This document shows, in pieces, positions 9,644 through 18,190 of a stretch of 64,000 bases of DNA. The stretch comes from Bergeyella cardium (GTDB taxonomy: Bacteria > Bacteroidota > Bacteroidia > Flavobacteriales > Weeksellaceae). Position 1 is the stretch's first letter; every line of letters begins with the position of its first letter. The translations under genes were made by a program, and so were the position numbers. Below the pieces are notes generated by a model, which searched no databases, was not told where the DNA came from, and saw only the letters and a program-made list of their open reading frames with translations. The DNA lies in contig NZ_QYCZ01000001.1 of assembly GCF_003614945.1 (NCBI RefSeq), positions 1,444,001 to 1,508,000 on the forward strand, written 5' to 3'.

Positions 9644-9651
9644 CAAAAGTA
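9644..9651 (-). promoter_or_regulatory. -7 promoter box of batC-batD
   Basis: Reverse-strand TACTTTTG, 14 nt before the batC start, supports starting the gene at 9629. Confidence 0.55.
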
Positions 9652-9753
9652 TTTGTTTTAATGTTAAAAGAAGTTTTACAATCTGTTAAATTTCGGTTAA
9701 AAGCAGCACACCGTAGCCGGTGAGGCACTTAGGCGGTAGGCGATAGACGGCGG

Positions 9754-9982
9754 TTTTTTTTAGCGAATAATTATTTTAATGATGAAAAAAAAACTTTTAT
9801 GCGTCGGTTAAATCACTGATGAAAAAAAATATTTGTGCGTCGGTTAAATAACCGACGGCTGCCAATGAATAATTTTAACTTTCGGTTAAATAACCGACGG
9901 TCGCCAATGAATAATTTTAACTTTCGGTTAAATAACCGACGGTCGCCAATGAATAATTTTAACTTTCGGTTAAATAACCACT
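9754..9982. repeat. Palindrome array A (core CGGTTAAATAACCG)
   Basis: After a T-rich header (9754-9790), CGGTTA cores begin at 9805, 9841, 9883, 9925 and 9967, i.e. spacings of 36, 42, 42 and 42 bp. From 9841 on the core is the inverted repeat CGGTTA-AA-TAACCG, and the 9967 copy loses its last bases. The units between cores are nearly identical (ATGAATAATTTTAACTTT framework). It lies between divergent batC and gpmI. No gene is seen in it. Confidence 0.85.
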
Positions 9983-10005
9983 AAACGATAAGCAACAAGC
10001 AGCAA

Positions 10006-10232
10006 TTTTTTTTAGCAAATAATTATTTTAATGATAAGAAAAAAATAAATTTTCCTTTCACTATTTAGTGAATGGAAAAAAAAATTTTTGCTTCCACTAA
10101 TTAGTGAATGGCAGAAAATGAACAAAAACGAGCTTTCACTAATTAGTGAATAGTAGAAAATGAATAAAAACGAGCTTTCACTAATTAGTGAAAAGTAGAA
10201 AACAAACAAAAGCGAGCTTCCACTAAGCTGAA
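10006..10232. repeat. Palindrome array B (core TTCACTAATTAGTGAA), sister of array A
   Basis: It starts with the same T8-AGC(A/G)AATAATTATTTTAA header as array A, exactly 252 bp (6 x 42) downstream. CACT cores begin at 10059, 10095, 10137, 10179 and 10221, spacings 36, 42, 42 and 42, the same as array A. The middle cores are perfect 16-bp palindromes; the last is a half-site. Framework CTTTC...ATGAATAA is shared with A, but the palindrome is a different sequence. Confidence 0.85.
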
Positions 10233-10307
10233 ATTAATAGAAATAATATTTTACTATTATAAAACTATTCGCACTTTGATTTTAATCGTATTTCGCTTGA
10301 GTTTTCT

Positions 10308-10315
10308 TAACTTTG
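10308..10315 (+). promoter_or_regulatory. -7 promoter box of gpmI
   Basis: TAACTTTG matches TAnnTTTG, 52 nt upstream of the gpmI ATG. Confidence 0.55.
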
Positions 10316-10367
10316 TTAGCGCAAAAAATTAAGCAACTTATTCATTAATTCAATAAAAAAATATACT

Positions 10368-11897
10368 ATGGCACACAAAGCATTACTCGCAATTTTAGAC
10401 GGTTGGGGACTGGGCAAAGACCCAAAAATCTCTGCAATAGACCAAGCCAAAACCCCTTTTATGGACTCCTTTTATCAGAAATTCCCCCACACCACCCTCG
10501 AGGCGAGCGGTATGGCAGTGGGCCTACCCGCAGGACAAATGGGCAACTCCGAAGTAGGGCATATGAATCTCGGTGCTGGAAGAGTGGTCTATCAAAACCT
10601 CGTGAAGCTCAATATGGCAGTGGAGAATAAAACTTTAGGTAAAGAGCCTGCCATTCTATCCGCATTTCAGTATGCTCAGGAGAATAATGCTGCGGTGCAT
10701 TTCATCGGTCTATGCTCAGATGGGGGGGTGCATTCTCATATCAACCACCTGAAAGGGTTGCTCTCCGCAGCTAAGGATTTCGGATTGAGAGACAATGTCT
10801 TTGTACACGCCTTTACCGATGGGAGAGATTGCGACCCACACTCGGGGAAAGGCTTTATCACCGACTTACAGAGCTTTATGAACCAGAATGTAGGGAAGCT
10901 CGCCACCATTGTCGGGAGGTATTACGCTATGGATAGAGACAAGAGATGGGAGCGCGTAAAACTCGCTTATGATGTGATGGTAAATGCCACTGGTGCTCCT
11001 GCACAAGATGCGGTGGAAGCCATACAAAAGTCTTATGATGAAGGCATTTCAGATGAGTTTCTGAAACCTATTGTCTGCATTGATGAGCATCAAAACCCCA
11101 TAGCCAAGATTAAAGATGGTGATGTGGTCTTCTGCTTTAATTTTAGAACCGATAGAGGCAGGGAAATCACCGAAGTACTCTCTCAGCAGGATTTTCCAGA
11201 TTTCGGTATGCACAAACTGAACCTCCACTACATCACAATGACGAATTACGACAGTGAGTTTAAGGGAGTACAAGTAGTCTTTGATGAAGAAGTCCTCACC
11301 CATACCCTCGGTGAAATCCTCGAAGCCAATGGCAAAAGGCAAATCCGCACCGCTGAAACCGAGAAATATCCCCATGTAACTTTCTTCTTCTCTGGTGGCA
11401 GGGAGGAGCCTTTCAATGGAGAAAAAAGAATCCTCTGCCCAAGCCCGAAAGATGTAGCTACTTATGACTTAAAACCCGAAATGTCTGCCTACGACATTAC
11501 GAAAAACATATTACCAGAAATAGAGCAAGAAAGCGCTGATTTCATCTGCCTCAACTTTGCAAACACCGATATGGTAGGGCATACGGGTGTTTTCTCTGCT
11601 GCCGTAAAAGCTGCTGAAACCGTAGATGAGTGCATAGGAAAAGTTGCCACCACAGCATATGAGCACGGCTATACGGTATTTATCCTCGCCGATCACGGTA
11701 ACTCGGATGTAATGCTCAACCCAGATGGCACACCCAACACCCAGCACTCTACAAACCTCGTCCCTCTCATTGTAATGGATAAAGACAAAACTTGGACACT
11801 AAGACCTGGTAAATTAGGAGATGTAGCTCCATCCATTCTTACCGCTATGGGCATCACCATTCCAAAAGAAATGACAGGGGAAGTGATTATTGAGTAG
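10368..11897 (+). CDS. gpmI: 2,3-bisphosphoglycerate-independent phosphoglycerate mutase
   Basis: Cytosolic glycolytic enzyme that interconverts 3- and 2-phosphoglycerate using two Mn ions. The N-terminal LAILDGWGLG (first metal Asp) and MGNSEVGHMNLGAGR (nucleophilic Ser near residue 62) are present. The C-terminal NTDMVGHTG and LADHGNSDVM supply further metal ligands, and RGREITEV marks the substrate-binding domain. 509 aa is standard length. It is a single-gene unit between the palindrome arrays and a strong hairpin that probably ends its transcript. Confidence 0.97.
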   Translation: MAHKALLAILDGWGLGKDPKISAIDQAKTPFMDSFYQKFPHTTLEASGMAVGLPAGQMGNSEVGHMNLGAGRVVYQNLVKLNMAVENKTLGKEPAILSAFQYAQENNAAVHFIGLCSDGGVHSHINHLKGLLSAAKDFGLRDNVFVHAFTDGRDCDPHSGKGFITDLQSFMNQNVGKLATIVGRYYAMDRDKRWERVKLAYDVMVNATGAPAQDAVEAIQKSYDEGISDEFLKPIVCIDEHQNPIAKIKDGDVVFCFNFRTDRGREITEVLSQQDFPDFGMHKLNLHYITMTNYDSEFKGVQVVFDEEVLTHTLGEILEANGKRQIRTAETEKYPHVTFFFSGGREEPFNGEKRILCPSPKDVATYDLKPEMSAYDITKNILPEIEQESADFICLNFANTDMVGHTGVFSAAVKAAETVDECIGKVATTAYEHGYTVFILADHGNSDVMLNPDGTPNTQHSTNLVPLIVMDKDKTWTLRPGKLGDVAPSILTAMGITIPKEMTGEVIIE

Positions 11898-11939
11898 TAG
11901 GCGGTAAGTAGCAGAAGGTTAAACTACAGCAAGAGTCTA

Positions 11940-12012
11940 TCACACTGTGACTGCCTCATCTCACGGGCTATGGTACGAAGAAGAATTAGATGGATGTACC
12001 ATAGTCCGTGAG
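11940..12012 (+). terminator. Long hairpin after gpmI (probable terminator / dispersed element)
   Basis: A 17-bp inverted repeat (11960-11976 with 11996-12012, one G-T pair, 19-nt loop) is followed by a moderately T-rich run. It is preceded by the small hairpin TCACACTGTGA (11940-11950) and CTGCCTCA, an order like that at 1730-1759. It probably terminates gpmI. The rest of the gap up to 12147 shows no gene. Confidence 0.5.
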
Positions 12013-12147
12013 GTATTTTCTTTGTTTCTGGGGTATTACTAAAAATTATTATGTTTACAATTTAGCATTAAAAACAAAAGTTTTAAAGAACTTTCTAACA
12101 TCGTTTTTGACTTATTTTTAAAGCAAGAAGTTTCTACTCTGAAGTTC

Positions 12148-12276
12148 TTACATCCGATTTCTTCTCAGCACTAAAAAACAGCTACAATCTTTACATTTAT
12201 ATCTTTGTCGCTCACCTACAAAACCCGCTTTAATCTTATCTGGTAATTGACATTTGGTACAGTTTATCCAGGTAAA
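12148..12276 (-). pseudogene. Transposase N-terminal zinc-ribbon remnant
   Basis: A 42-codon open stretch with no start codon reads INCTKCQLPDKIKAGFVGER, then QRYKCKDCSCFLVLRRNRM and a stop. Two CxxC knuckles with the spacing and KxGF...RQRYKCKDC signature are typical of the zinc ribbon at the N-terminus of IS1/ISL3-like and related transposases. The catalytic part is absent. It is best read as an insertion-sequence remnant. Nothing else is recognisable between 12013 and 12315. Confidence 0.5.
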
Positions 12277-12315
12277 TTATAAAAAATACAAAATTAACAA
12301 CACCAAATTTAAAAT

Positions 12316-15003
12316 TTAAAATTTATAACTAAGATTAGCTCCGAATGATATTGGTGTAAAGAAATCATACTCTTCTATACTTCCATTATTCAGATTTTTG
12401 CGTGCAGGACGGCTATTCAGCACATTATATACATATACCGATGCTTGGAAGCCACTTAGAAAATTCTTCGTAACCCTCAGATGAATATTGTGCAATACCT
12501 TACCAAGCCTCTGTGTGGTAGTCTCTGTTGCCTGCCTGTGAATATTCTGATATTTTGCATCTGACCTCTCTGATTCTGGAATTGGATGATAGGTGAGATT
12601 CCTGTCATAATAGCCTTCGGGATATTTATTGTTTGCATCTACATAGAAATTATCCAGGAGGAAAGTATTGGTCTGCAATGCCAATATAAGCCCTACTTGG
12701 GATAAGTGATAAGCAAAAGTGCCATTGATTCTCGCATTCTCAAAAGCATTCCCCCCAGCAGTAAACACTCCATAAGTATACTCACTGGTTTCTATATTAG
12801 ACTTTTGAAGATAGCGCACATCAGATTTATCATCGGTTCGTACATAGGTAGCATTAAGGGCAACTTCCAAGTTTAGTGCTTCTATTCTTTTAAAATTTAT
12901 CCCCAGCTCAATACCTTTATCTACTGAATTAAGCGCATTGGTAATACGGCTGTGTGTATAATAATAATCTTTCTGCCCGATAATCTGATAAGTAGGTGGC
13001 TGATTACCATTATAATTGATTTTTACATCAGAAATCTGGGTTTTATTAAGCTCTGATACATTGGTAAAACCATCAAAAAGTTTATTATAATAAGCTGTAA
13101 GGCTGAGCATTGCAAATGGAAGTTTATAATCTAAACCCACTTCTGTTTTCCAGCTTTTAGATGGTTTTAAATCCACATTATCCCCTTTGGTTACTACGGT
13201 TTGCATTACGGCTACATTATATTTACCTGGCAGTCGAAAGTCCCCTATCAGGTAATCTAAAAATCTATCTCCCGTATAGAGCTGTGCAAGAGTAGGTGCT
13301 TTTGAGGTAAGCCCTACCCCACCTCTCAGGCTTATATTTTTATACTTATACGAAGCATTAAACCTTGGTGATAGGGTTTTTATACTGTTCTGAATATCCA
13401 ATCTGAGCCCCGCATTTAAACTTAATGATGAGTACTCACCTATATCTTTCCTCAAATTATCCTGTAAGTAGGCAGAGTACTGCACACTTGCGGGTACATT
13501 TTTAGAGTAGTCATAGTCCCTATACCCCATATTGCTCGCAGCATTAGATATCCCTACAATTGCCGAATTGGTAGTACCAAACCTCCCTCTACCGATATTA
13601 TCACCAAAGATAAAAGCTCCACCAGCAGATATATTATGCCTCCATTTATTCCTCGATTCTATGAGTTTATACATCTCTACATTCATATTGAGGTTAATCG
13701 GTATGCCTTCTACATTCCTCTCAGTCATAAAGGTTACGGGGGTGTAAGGTGCATAATACACCGAATTCTCCATAGCAGTACCGTAAGGTCTTCCACCTAA
13801 ATTGACGAACTGCTTATCTATATTTGTCTGCTTATCGTAGCTGAATCTCACATTTGCAGAGAGTCCATCTATCCATCGGTCTTTAAATTTCATCGTAAAA
13901 TTATCAGAGAGAACAAACCCCACTTTTGATGCTTTTACATACCTCGCCTTATAGTCGTCTGGGTCAGTTTTACCTTCATCCAGATTCTTTGCATACTGGA
14001 AATTGATTTTATTCCTTACAGTCTTATCTCTACTGCTCATCTCCCAAAGTATTTTACCTACAATTCTTTTATAGTCAGTAAGGTTATTCCTCGGGTTAGG
14101 GTTTGCATCCATATAGTTGATAAGAAAATTAATAGCATCTCCTTTTTTATTAATCTGAAAACCTTTGGTAACATCTACCTGATAAGTTCCCCTTTGCAAT
14201 GAAGCGTTTATTTGAAGAGGTTTTTTGCCCGATTTCGTCTCCACGATAATGAGCCCTGTCGTAAGATCTCCGTATTTTGCATCTGGAATCCCCTGCACTA
14301 CTTTTATATTTTCTATATCTCCTACGGTTATCTCTCTGAGGTCTGCCCCATAGTTTGGTAAGGATGGAGTGGGTATATCCGTTCTGGAAGAAAGTCCTCT
14401 GTACACCGCCGAATATGGCGAACTGTACTGCTGCATATTCTCATTATTAGAAACTGCCAATCCATCTACGAGTACAGATACCCCTGCAGCTTTATTCCCA
14501 TAGGAATCGTTGTTTCTATTATTAAGGCTTTGGCCACTACCGGTTCGGAAGACTACATTCTTAAACTCATTATTGTTAAGTGGCTTTATAAACTGACCTG
14601 GGAGCTGTGTAAGCACATCTGCGATAGAAAAGGACTGATTATTTTTTATCGCTTCTTCCTTTATGTCTATTTCTGAAAATCTGCGCCTTTTTGCTGTAAG
14701 CTGCACTTCCTTTATGTATATCGTAGCTGGGCTAAGGAGTACTTCCATATTCTCCTCTGCTCTCTGCTTTATTTCGGTATAGCCCGAAAGAATAAATACC
14801 AGCTCTTTATGCCCTTTTAAATCTATTTTAAAGCTCCCGTTAGCATCTGTCAGTGTCCAAGAATCTGTACCTTCTGGGCTAATCTTTACATTTTGCAAAC
14901 TCTTGCCCGTCTCTTTATCCAGCACCACTCCCTGTACTACCTGTGCATAAGACAACCCCATCAATAACAAAAATCCAAAGAATAAAATCTTTCTTCTCTT
15001 CAT
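12316..15003 (-). CDS. TonB-dependent outer-membrane receptor with carboxypeptidase-like N-domain
   Basis: Outer-membrane receptor using TonB energy. The order is a signal peptide (MKRRKILFFGFLLLMGLSYAQ), a carboxypeptidase regulatory-like beta-sandwich (VVQGVVLDKETGKSLQNVKI), a plug domain (SIADVLTQLPGQFIKPL ... VSVLVDGLAV ... VQGIPDAKYGDLTTGLIIVETKSG), and a ~600-residue barrel ending in the aromatic FGANLSYKF. About 895 aa. The ATG at 15003 is preferred over an upstream TTG (15009) because the signal peptide begins there. The substrate is not evident; no SusD partner or siderophore genes are adjacent. Confidence 0.9.
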   Translation of the reverse strand: MKRRKILFFGFLLLMGLSYAQVVQGVVLDKETGKSLQNVKISPEGTDSWTLTDANGSFKIDLKGHKELVFILSGYTEIKQRAEENMEVLLSPATIYIKEVQLTAKRRRFSEIDIKEEAIKNNQSFSIADVLTQLPGQFIKPLNNNEFKNVVFRTGSGQSLNNRNNDSYGNKAAGVSVLVDGLAVSNNENMQQYSSPYSAVYRGLSSRTDIPTPSLPNYGADLREITVGDIENIKVVQGIPDAKYGDLTTGLIIVETKSGKKPLQINASLQRGTYQVDVTKGFQINKKGDAINFLINYMDANPNPRNNLTDYKRIVGKILWEMSSRDKTVRNKINFQYAKNLDEGKTDPDDYKARYVKASKVGFVLSDNFTMKFKDRWIDGLSANVRFSYDKQTNIDKQFVNLGGRPYGTAMENSVYYAPYTPVTFMTERNVEGIPINLNMNVEMYKLIESRNKWRHNISAGGAFIFGDNIGRGRFGTTNSAIVGISNAASNMGYRDYDYSKNVPASVQYSAYLQDNLRKDIGEYSSLSLNAGLRLDIQNSIKTLSPRFNASYKYKNISLRGGVGLTSKAPTLAQLYTGDRFLDYLIGDFRLPGKYNVAVMQTVVTKGDNVDLKPSKSWKTEVGLDYKLPFAMLSLTAYYNKLFDGFTNVSELNKTQISDVKINYNGNQPPTYQIIGQKDYYYTHSRITNALNSVDKGIELGINFKRIEALNLEVALNATYVRTDDKSDVRYLQKSNIETSEYTYGVFTAGGNAFENARINGTFAYHLSQVGLILALQTNTFLLDNFYVDANNKYPEGYYDRNLTYHPIPESERSDAKYQNIHRQATETTTQRLGKVLHNIHLRVTKNFLSGFQASVYVYNVLNSRPARKNLNNGSIEEYDFFTPISFGANLSYKF

Positions 15004-15022
15004 TGCCAATAAAATATTAGCG

Positions 15023-15030
15023 CAAATTTA
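15023..15030 (-). promoter_or_regulatory. -7 promoter box of the TonB receptor gene
   Basis: Reverse-strand TAAATTTG matches TAnnTTTG, 19 nt before the ATG. Confidence 0.5.
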
Positions 15031-15140
15031 TTTAAAATTAATTTAGATTATTCACCTTGCTTAAAATTTAATTTTGGTATGAGAGTACAGACTTCCGCCC
15101 TTTGAAATAAGAAACTTATGATTAATTTATAGATAGATAC

Positions 15141-15530
15141 CTATTGCTTACTACCTACTGCATATAACTTGCTACCTAAACCGAGATACATAAGAAGAAC
15201 ACCGATAAAATAGCAAAGAATATCTAACCAAGAAAATGAATTTCCAATGACAATATACATTATACTCCCTTCTTTAAAGCCGAGTAGAGTAGCCAGTTTG
15301 AAATACTGAGCAACCTCTACCAACACAGAAAACAGGAATATATAAATAAGAAGTGTACCCTTGTTTTTTATATTAAAAAAGCTGAGAATAGCGGTGTAGA
15401 GGAGCATTACAACCAATACATCGCCTATATAGGCTCTAAGGAGAAATATGTCTTTCCAAATAGTAGCGATACAAACCTCTATACCAAAAATGATTAGGCT
15501 AAGAAGCCCATATCTCAGATTAAATCTCAT
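15141..15530 (-). CDS. DUF2809 family small membrane protein
   Basis: A 129-residue protein with about four membrane helices. It has the conserved RAYIGDVLVVMLLYT segment and the C-terminal FSWLDILCYFIGVLLMY that mark DUF2809 (VanZ-like in hydropathy). The function of the family is unknown. It is transcribed divergently from the MFS gene at 15633 and is probably its own unit. The C-terminal YAVGSKQ follows directly after the last helix. Confidence 0.8.
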   Translation of the reverse strand: MRFNLRYGLLSLIIFGIEVCIATIWKDIFLLRAYIGDVLVVMLLYTAILSFFNIKNKGTLLIYIFLFSVLVEVAQYFKLATLLGFKEGSIMYIVIGNSFSWLDILCYFIGVLLMYLGLGSKLYAVGSKQ

Positions 15531-15602
15531 CTCTGTTTGCTTTTAAAGGCGCAATTTTAAGAATATTTAAACATCTTTTAATAGATATCTTTTAGTTTTT
15601 TA

Positions 15603-15610
15603 TACTTTTG
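15603..15610 (+). promoter_or_regulatory. -7 promoter box of the MFS / CDF pair
   Basis: TACTTTTG matches TAnnTTTG and lies 22 nt upstream of the ATG at 15633. Confidence 0.55.
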
Positions 15611-15632
15611 TTCAAAATAATTTTTAAAAAGA

Positions 15633-17111
15633 ATGTCTCAAAACCGAACGAAGACCACAAGCAAAACGGGAATAAAAAATAACCCTAAAATAATGAATGC
15701 TTGGGCAGCCTATGATTGGGCAAATTCTGTTTATTCATTAGTAATCACCTCTACCATCTTCCCAATTTACTACTCACTACTCACAACCAAAGGCTATAAA
15801 AAAGAATTTATAGAGAGCACCCAGCAGTGGATAAAAGTTCCTGAGAGATATTTCCTTAAAATCTTTGGGGAGGCTTATCACCCAGATGCCGTTTATGGCT
15901 ATTCGCTCACGGCATCATTTATTATTGTGGTGCTGCTGTCTCCATTCCTCTCTTCGCTGGCTGATACTATTGGAAATAAGAAATCTTTCCTCCAATTCTT
16001 CTGTTATCTTGGGGCTACATCGTGTATGGGCTTAGCGATTTTTACGGGGATGAATACCGTTTTCCTCGGGTTGCTGTTCAGTATTACAGCGAGTGTTGGC
16101 TTTTGGGGAAGTTTGGTTTTCTACAACTCATTCTTGCCAGATATTGCTTCGCCCGACAGGCAAGATGCCCTCTCTGCAAGAGGATATGTATACGGCTATG
16201 TAGGCTCTGTTGTATTAGTAATCATCTGCCTTTTACTGATAAAAGTAGCCGCACAAACCGCTGAAGAATCCAAGCTATACACAAGGGTGAGCTTCCTGCT
16301 TACGGGTGCGTGGTGGTTTGGCTTCTCTCAGTACACCTTTAAGCACCTGCCACAGTTTGGGAGCGTGAAGGACAATCTTCCGAAAGATTTAGTACTGCTC
16401 AACTATACCAATATCTTTAAGAAACACGCCAAGCAGGGAGGCTTTTTCACTGTTTTAATGGATAATATTCGTTTTTATATCGATATTGGTAAGCAGAGTT
16501 TTAAAGAACTGTTCAAAGTACAAAAGCAGCTCTTTGAGGATAGAAACTTGAAGTTCTTCCTTTCGAGTTTTTTCTTTTACAGCGTAGGTATGCAGACAAT
16601 CTTCCTGATGGCAACCCTCTTCGGAAGCAATGAAATCAACTTGGAACAAGGGAAGCTCATCGCTACTTTACTCATCATACAGATAGAGGCGATTATCGGT
16701 GCCATAGTCTTCTCCAAACTCTCCCAGAGGATAGGAAATAAAAATGTTATCTCTATTACGGTAATACTTTGGATTGTTGCGTGCCTCGGTTCGTATCTCC
16801 TGAACAAAGAAAACCCAAATGTAGAGTACCAGTTCTACGGCATTGCGGGGATTATTGGCTTAGTAATGGGCGGTTTGCAAGCGCTCTCCCGCTCTACCTA
16901 CTCCAAACTGCTACCAGAGAACTCTATGGACAATACTACTTTCTTCGGGTTCTATGATGTATTGGAGAAACTCGCGATTATCTTCGGTACCTTTATCTTC
17001 TCAGCGCTAATAGACCATTTTAATAATATGAGATACGCCGCCTTGTCTATGAGCTTCTTCTTTTTCATAGGTTTGGTGCTGATTAGGTTCATCAAGGCGA
17101 AAAAAAGTTAA
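15633..17111 (+). CDS. UMF1-type MFS transporter (Atg22-like)
   Basis: Twelve-helix major facilitator carrier, 492 aa. The N-terminal MNAWAAYDWANSVYSLVITS is the signature of the UMF1/Atg22-like group (vacuole-effluxer-like). SSLADTIGNKKSF is the MFS loop-2/3 motif, and GGLQALSRSTYSKLLPE lies in the second half as in relatives. The substrate in bacteria is unknown. It is followed 20 nt later by the cation-diffusion-facilitator gene, so the two are probably co-transcribed. Confidence 0.88.
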   Translation: MSQNRTKTTSKTGIKNNPKIMNAWAAYDWANSVYSLVITSTIFPIYYSLLTTKGYKKEFIESTQQWIKVPERYFLKIFGEAYHPDAVYGYSLTASFIIVVLLSPFLSSLADTIGNKKSFLQFFCYLGATSCMGLAIFTGMNTVFLGLLFSITASVGFWGSLVFYNSFLPDIASPDRQDALSARGYVYGYVGSVVLVIICLLLIKVAAQTAEESKLYTRVSFLLTGAWWFGFSQYTFKHLPQFGSVKDNLPKDLVLLNYTNIFKKHAKQGGFFTVLMDNIRFYIDIGKQSFKELFKVQKQLFEDRNLKFFLSSFFFYSVGMQTIFLMATLFGSNEINLEQGKLIATLLIIQIEAIIGAIVFSKLSQRIGNKNVISITVILWIVACLGSYLLNKENPNVEYQFYGIAGIIGLVMGGLQALSRSTYSKLLPENSMDNTTFFGFYDVLEKLAIIFGTFIFSALIDHFNNMRYAALSMSFFFFIGLVLIRFIKAKKS

Positions 17112-17131
17112 ACCTTAAAACTTAAAATACT

Positions 17132-18049
17132 ATGGAGCATTCACACGAAGGGCATTGCCACCACTCAGTAAGCAGTCTGGATGCTATAAACCGAGCTTTT
17201 TATATAGGCATCGGGCTGAATCTTTTGTATACAATTGTGGAATATGGCGTAGGGTTCAGCATTAATTCTCTGGCGCTTATCTCGGATGCCAGCCACAACC
17301 TTAGCGATGTTGCGAGCCTCATCATCTCCCTGCTGGGAATGAAGCTGGCACAAAAAGCTGCAAGCCGTACCTATACCTATGGATATAAGAAAGCCTCTAT
17401 TTTGGCTTCGCTCATCAATGCTATTCTGTTGGTGTTTATTGTTGCGAATATCTGTATAGAAGCTGTGGAAAGGCTAAGTCTTCCGCCCAATGTAAAGGGT
17501 TTGGATATTAGTATAACCGCATTTGTAGGGGTGATGATCAACTCGGTTTCTGCATTTCTGTTTTATAAAGGTCAGAAGCAAGATATCAATATCAAAGGGG
17601 CTTTTCTTCACCTAATGGTCGATGCTTTAGTTTCCGTAGGGGTGATTATCTCTGGCGTCATTATCTCACTAACGGGTTGGAATGCAGCCGATATTTTCAT
17701 CAGCTTTGTAATAGCAGCGGTGATATTAGTCTCCACTTGGCACTTACTCACCGAAAGTCTGAAACTTATATTAGACGGAGTGCCTGCCGACATCAATACA
17801 AAGGAAATACAGCAGGCAATAGAGCAACACCCGATGATTGACAGCCTGCACCACCTCCACATTTGGGCAATGAGCAGCTCTCAGAATGCCCTCACTGCAC
17901 ATATTGTCTTAGCACAGGAAATAAGCCTTGCCGATACCGAACAAATAAAAAAAGAACTACGGCACACATTAGCCCACAAAAACATACACCACTCCACCTT
18001 TGAAATGGAAGTAAAAGGCTGCCACTGTAAACAAGAGGAGTGCGATTAG
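17132..18049 (+). CDS. Cation diffusion facilitator (CzcD/ZitB-like metal exporter)
   Basis: Inner-membrane zinc (or Co/Cd)/proton antiporter. The His-rich N-terminus MEHSHEGHCHH is typical of ZitB/CzcD. Helix 2 carries SDASHNLSDV (metal site HxxxD-type) and helix 5 HLMVDALVS. The C-terminal cytoplasmic domain includes SLHHLHIWAMSS and ends with a Cys/His-rich tail (CHCKQEECD), likely metal-sensing. 305 aa, normal. Second gene of the operon with the UMF1 carrier. Confidence 0.92.
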   Translation: MEHSHEGHCHHSVSSLDAINRAFYIGIGLNLLYTIVEYGVGFSINSLALISDASHNLSDVASLIISLLGMKLAQKAASRTYTYGYKKASILASLINAILLVFIVANICIEAVERLSLPPNVKGLDISITAFVGVMINSVSAFLFYKGQKQDINIKGAFLHLMVDALVSVGVIISGVIISLTGWNAADIFISFVIAAVILVSTWHLLTESLKLILDGVPADINTKEIQQAIEQHPMIDSLHHLHIWAMSSSQNALTAHIVLAQEISLADTEQIKKELRHTLAHKNIHHSTFEMEVKGCHCKQEECD

Positions 18050-18113
18050 AGAAGTTTGATTTAATGAAAGGCTTTACGGTTAAATATCTAATAGTAGATA
18101 AGTACTAACAAAA

Positions 18114-18154
18114 AAAATAGAGACTCTTATATTAAAAAAAGAAATCTCTATTTT
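18114..18154. terminator. Bidirectional terminator between the CDF gene and the metalloprotease
   Basis: AAAATAGAGA (18114-18123) pairs perfectly with TCTCTATTTT (18145-18154) around a 21-nt loop. It lies between convergent genes ending at 18049 and 18191. Confidence 0.6.
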
Positions 18155-18190
18155 CGTAATTCTATGAACATCAAAAAATCTTTAAACAGC

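Noticed and set aside
10012-10209. 65-codon minus-strand ORF with repeated SLISESSFLF
   Set aside because: It is the translation of palindrome array B; the 14-residue repetition comes from the 42-bp DNA period. No start context or promoter.
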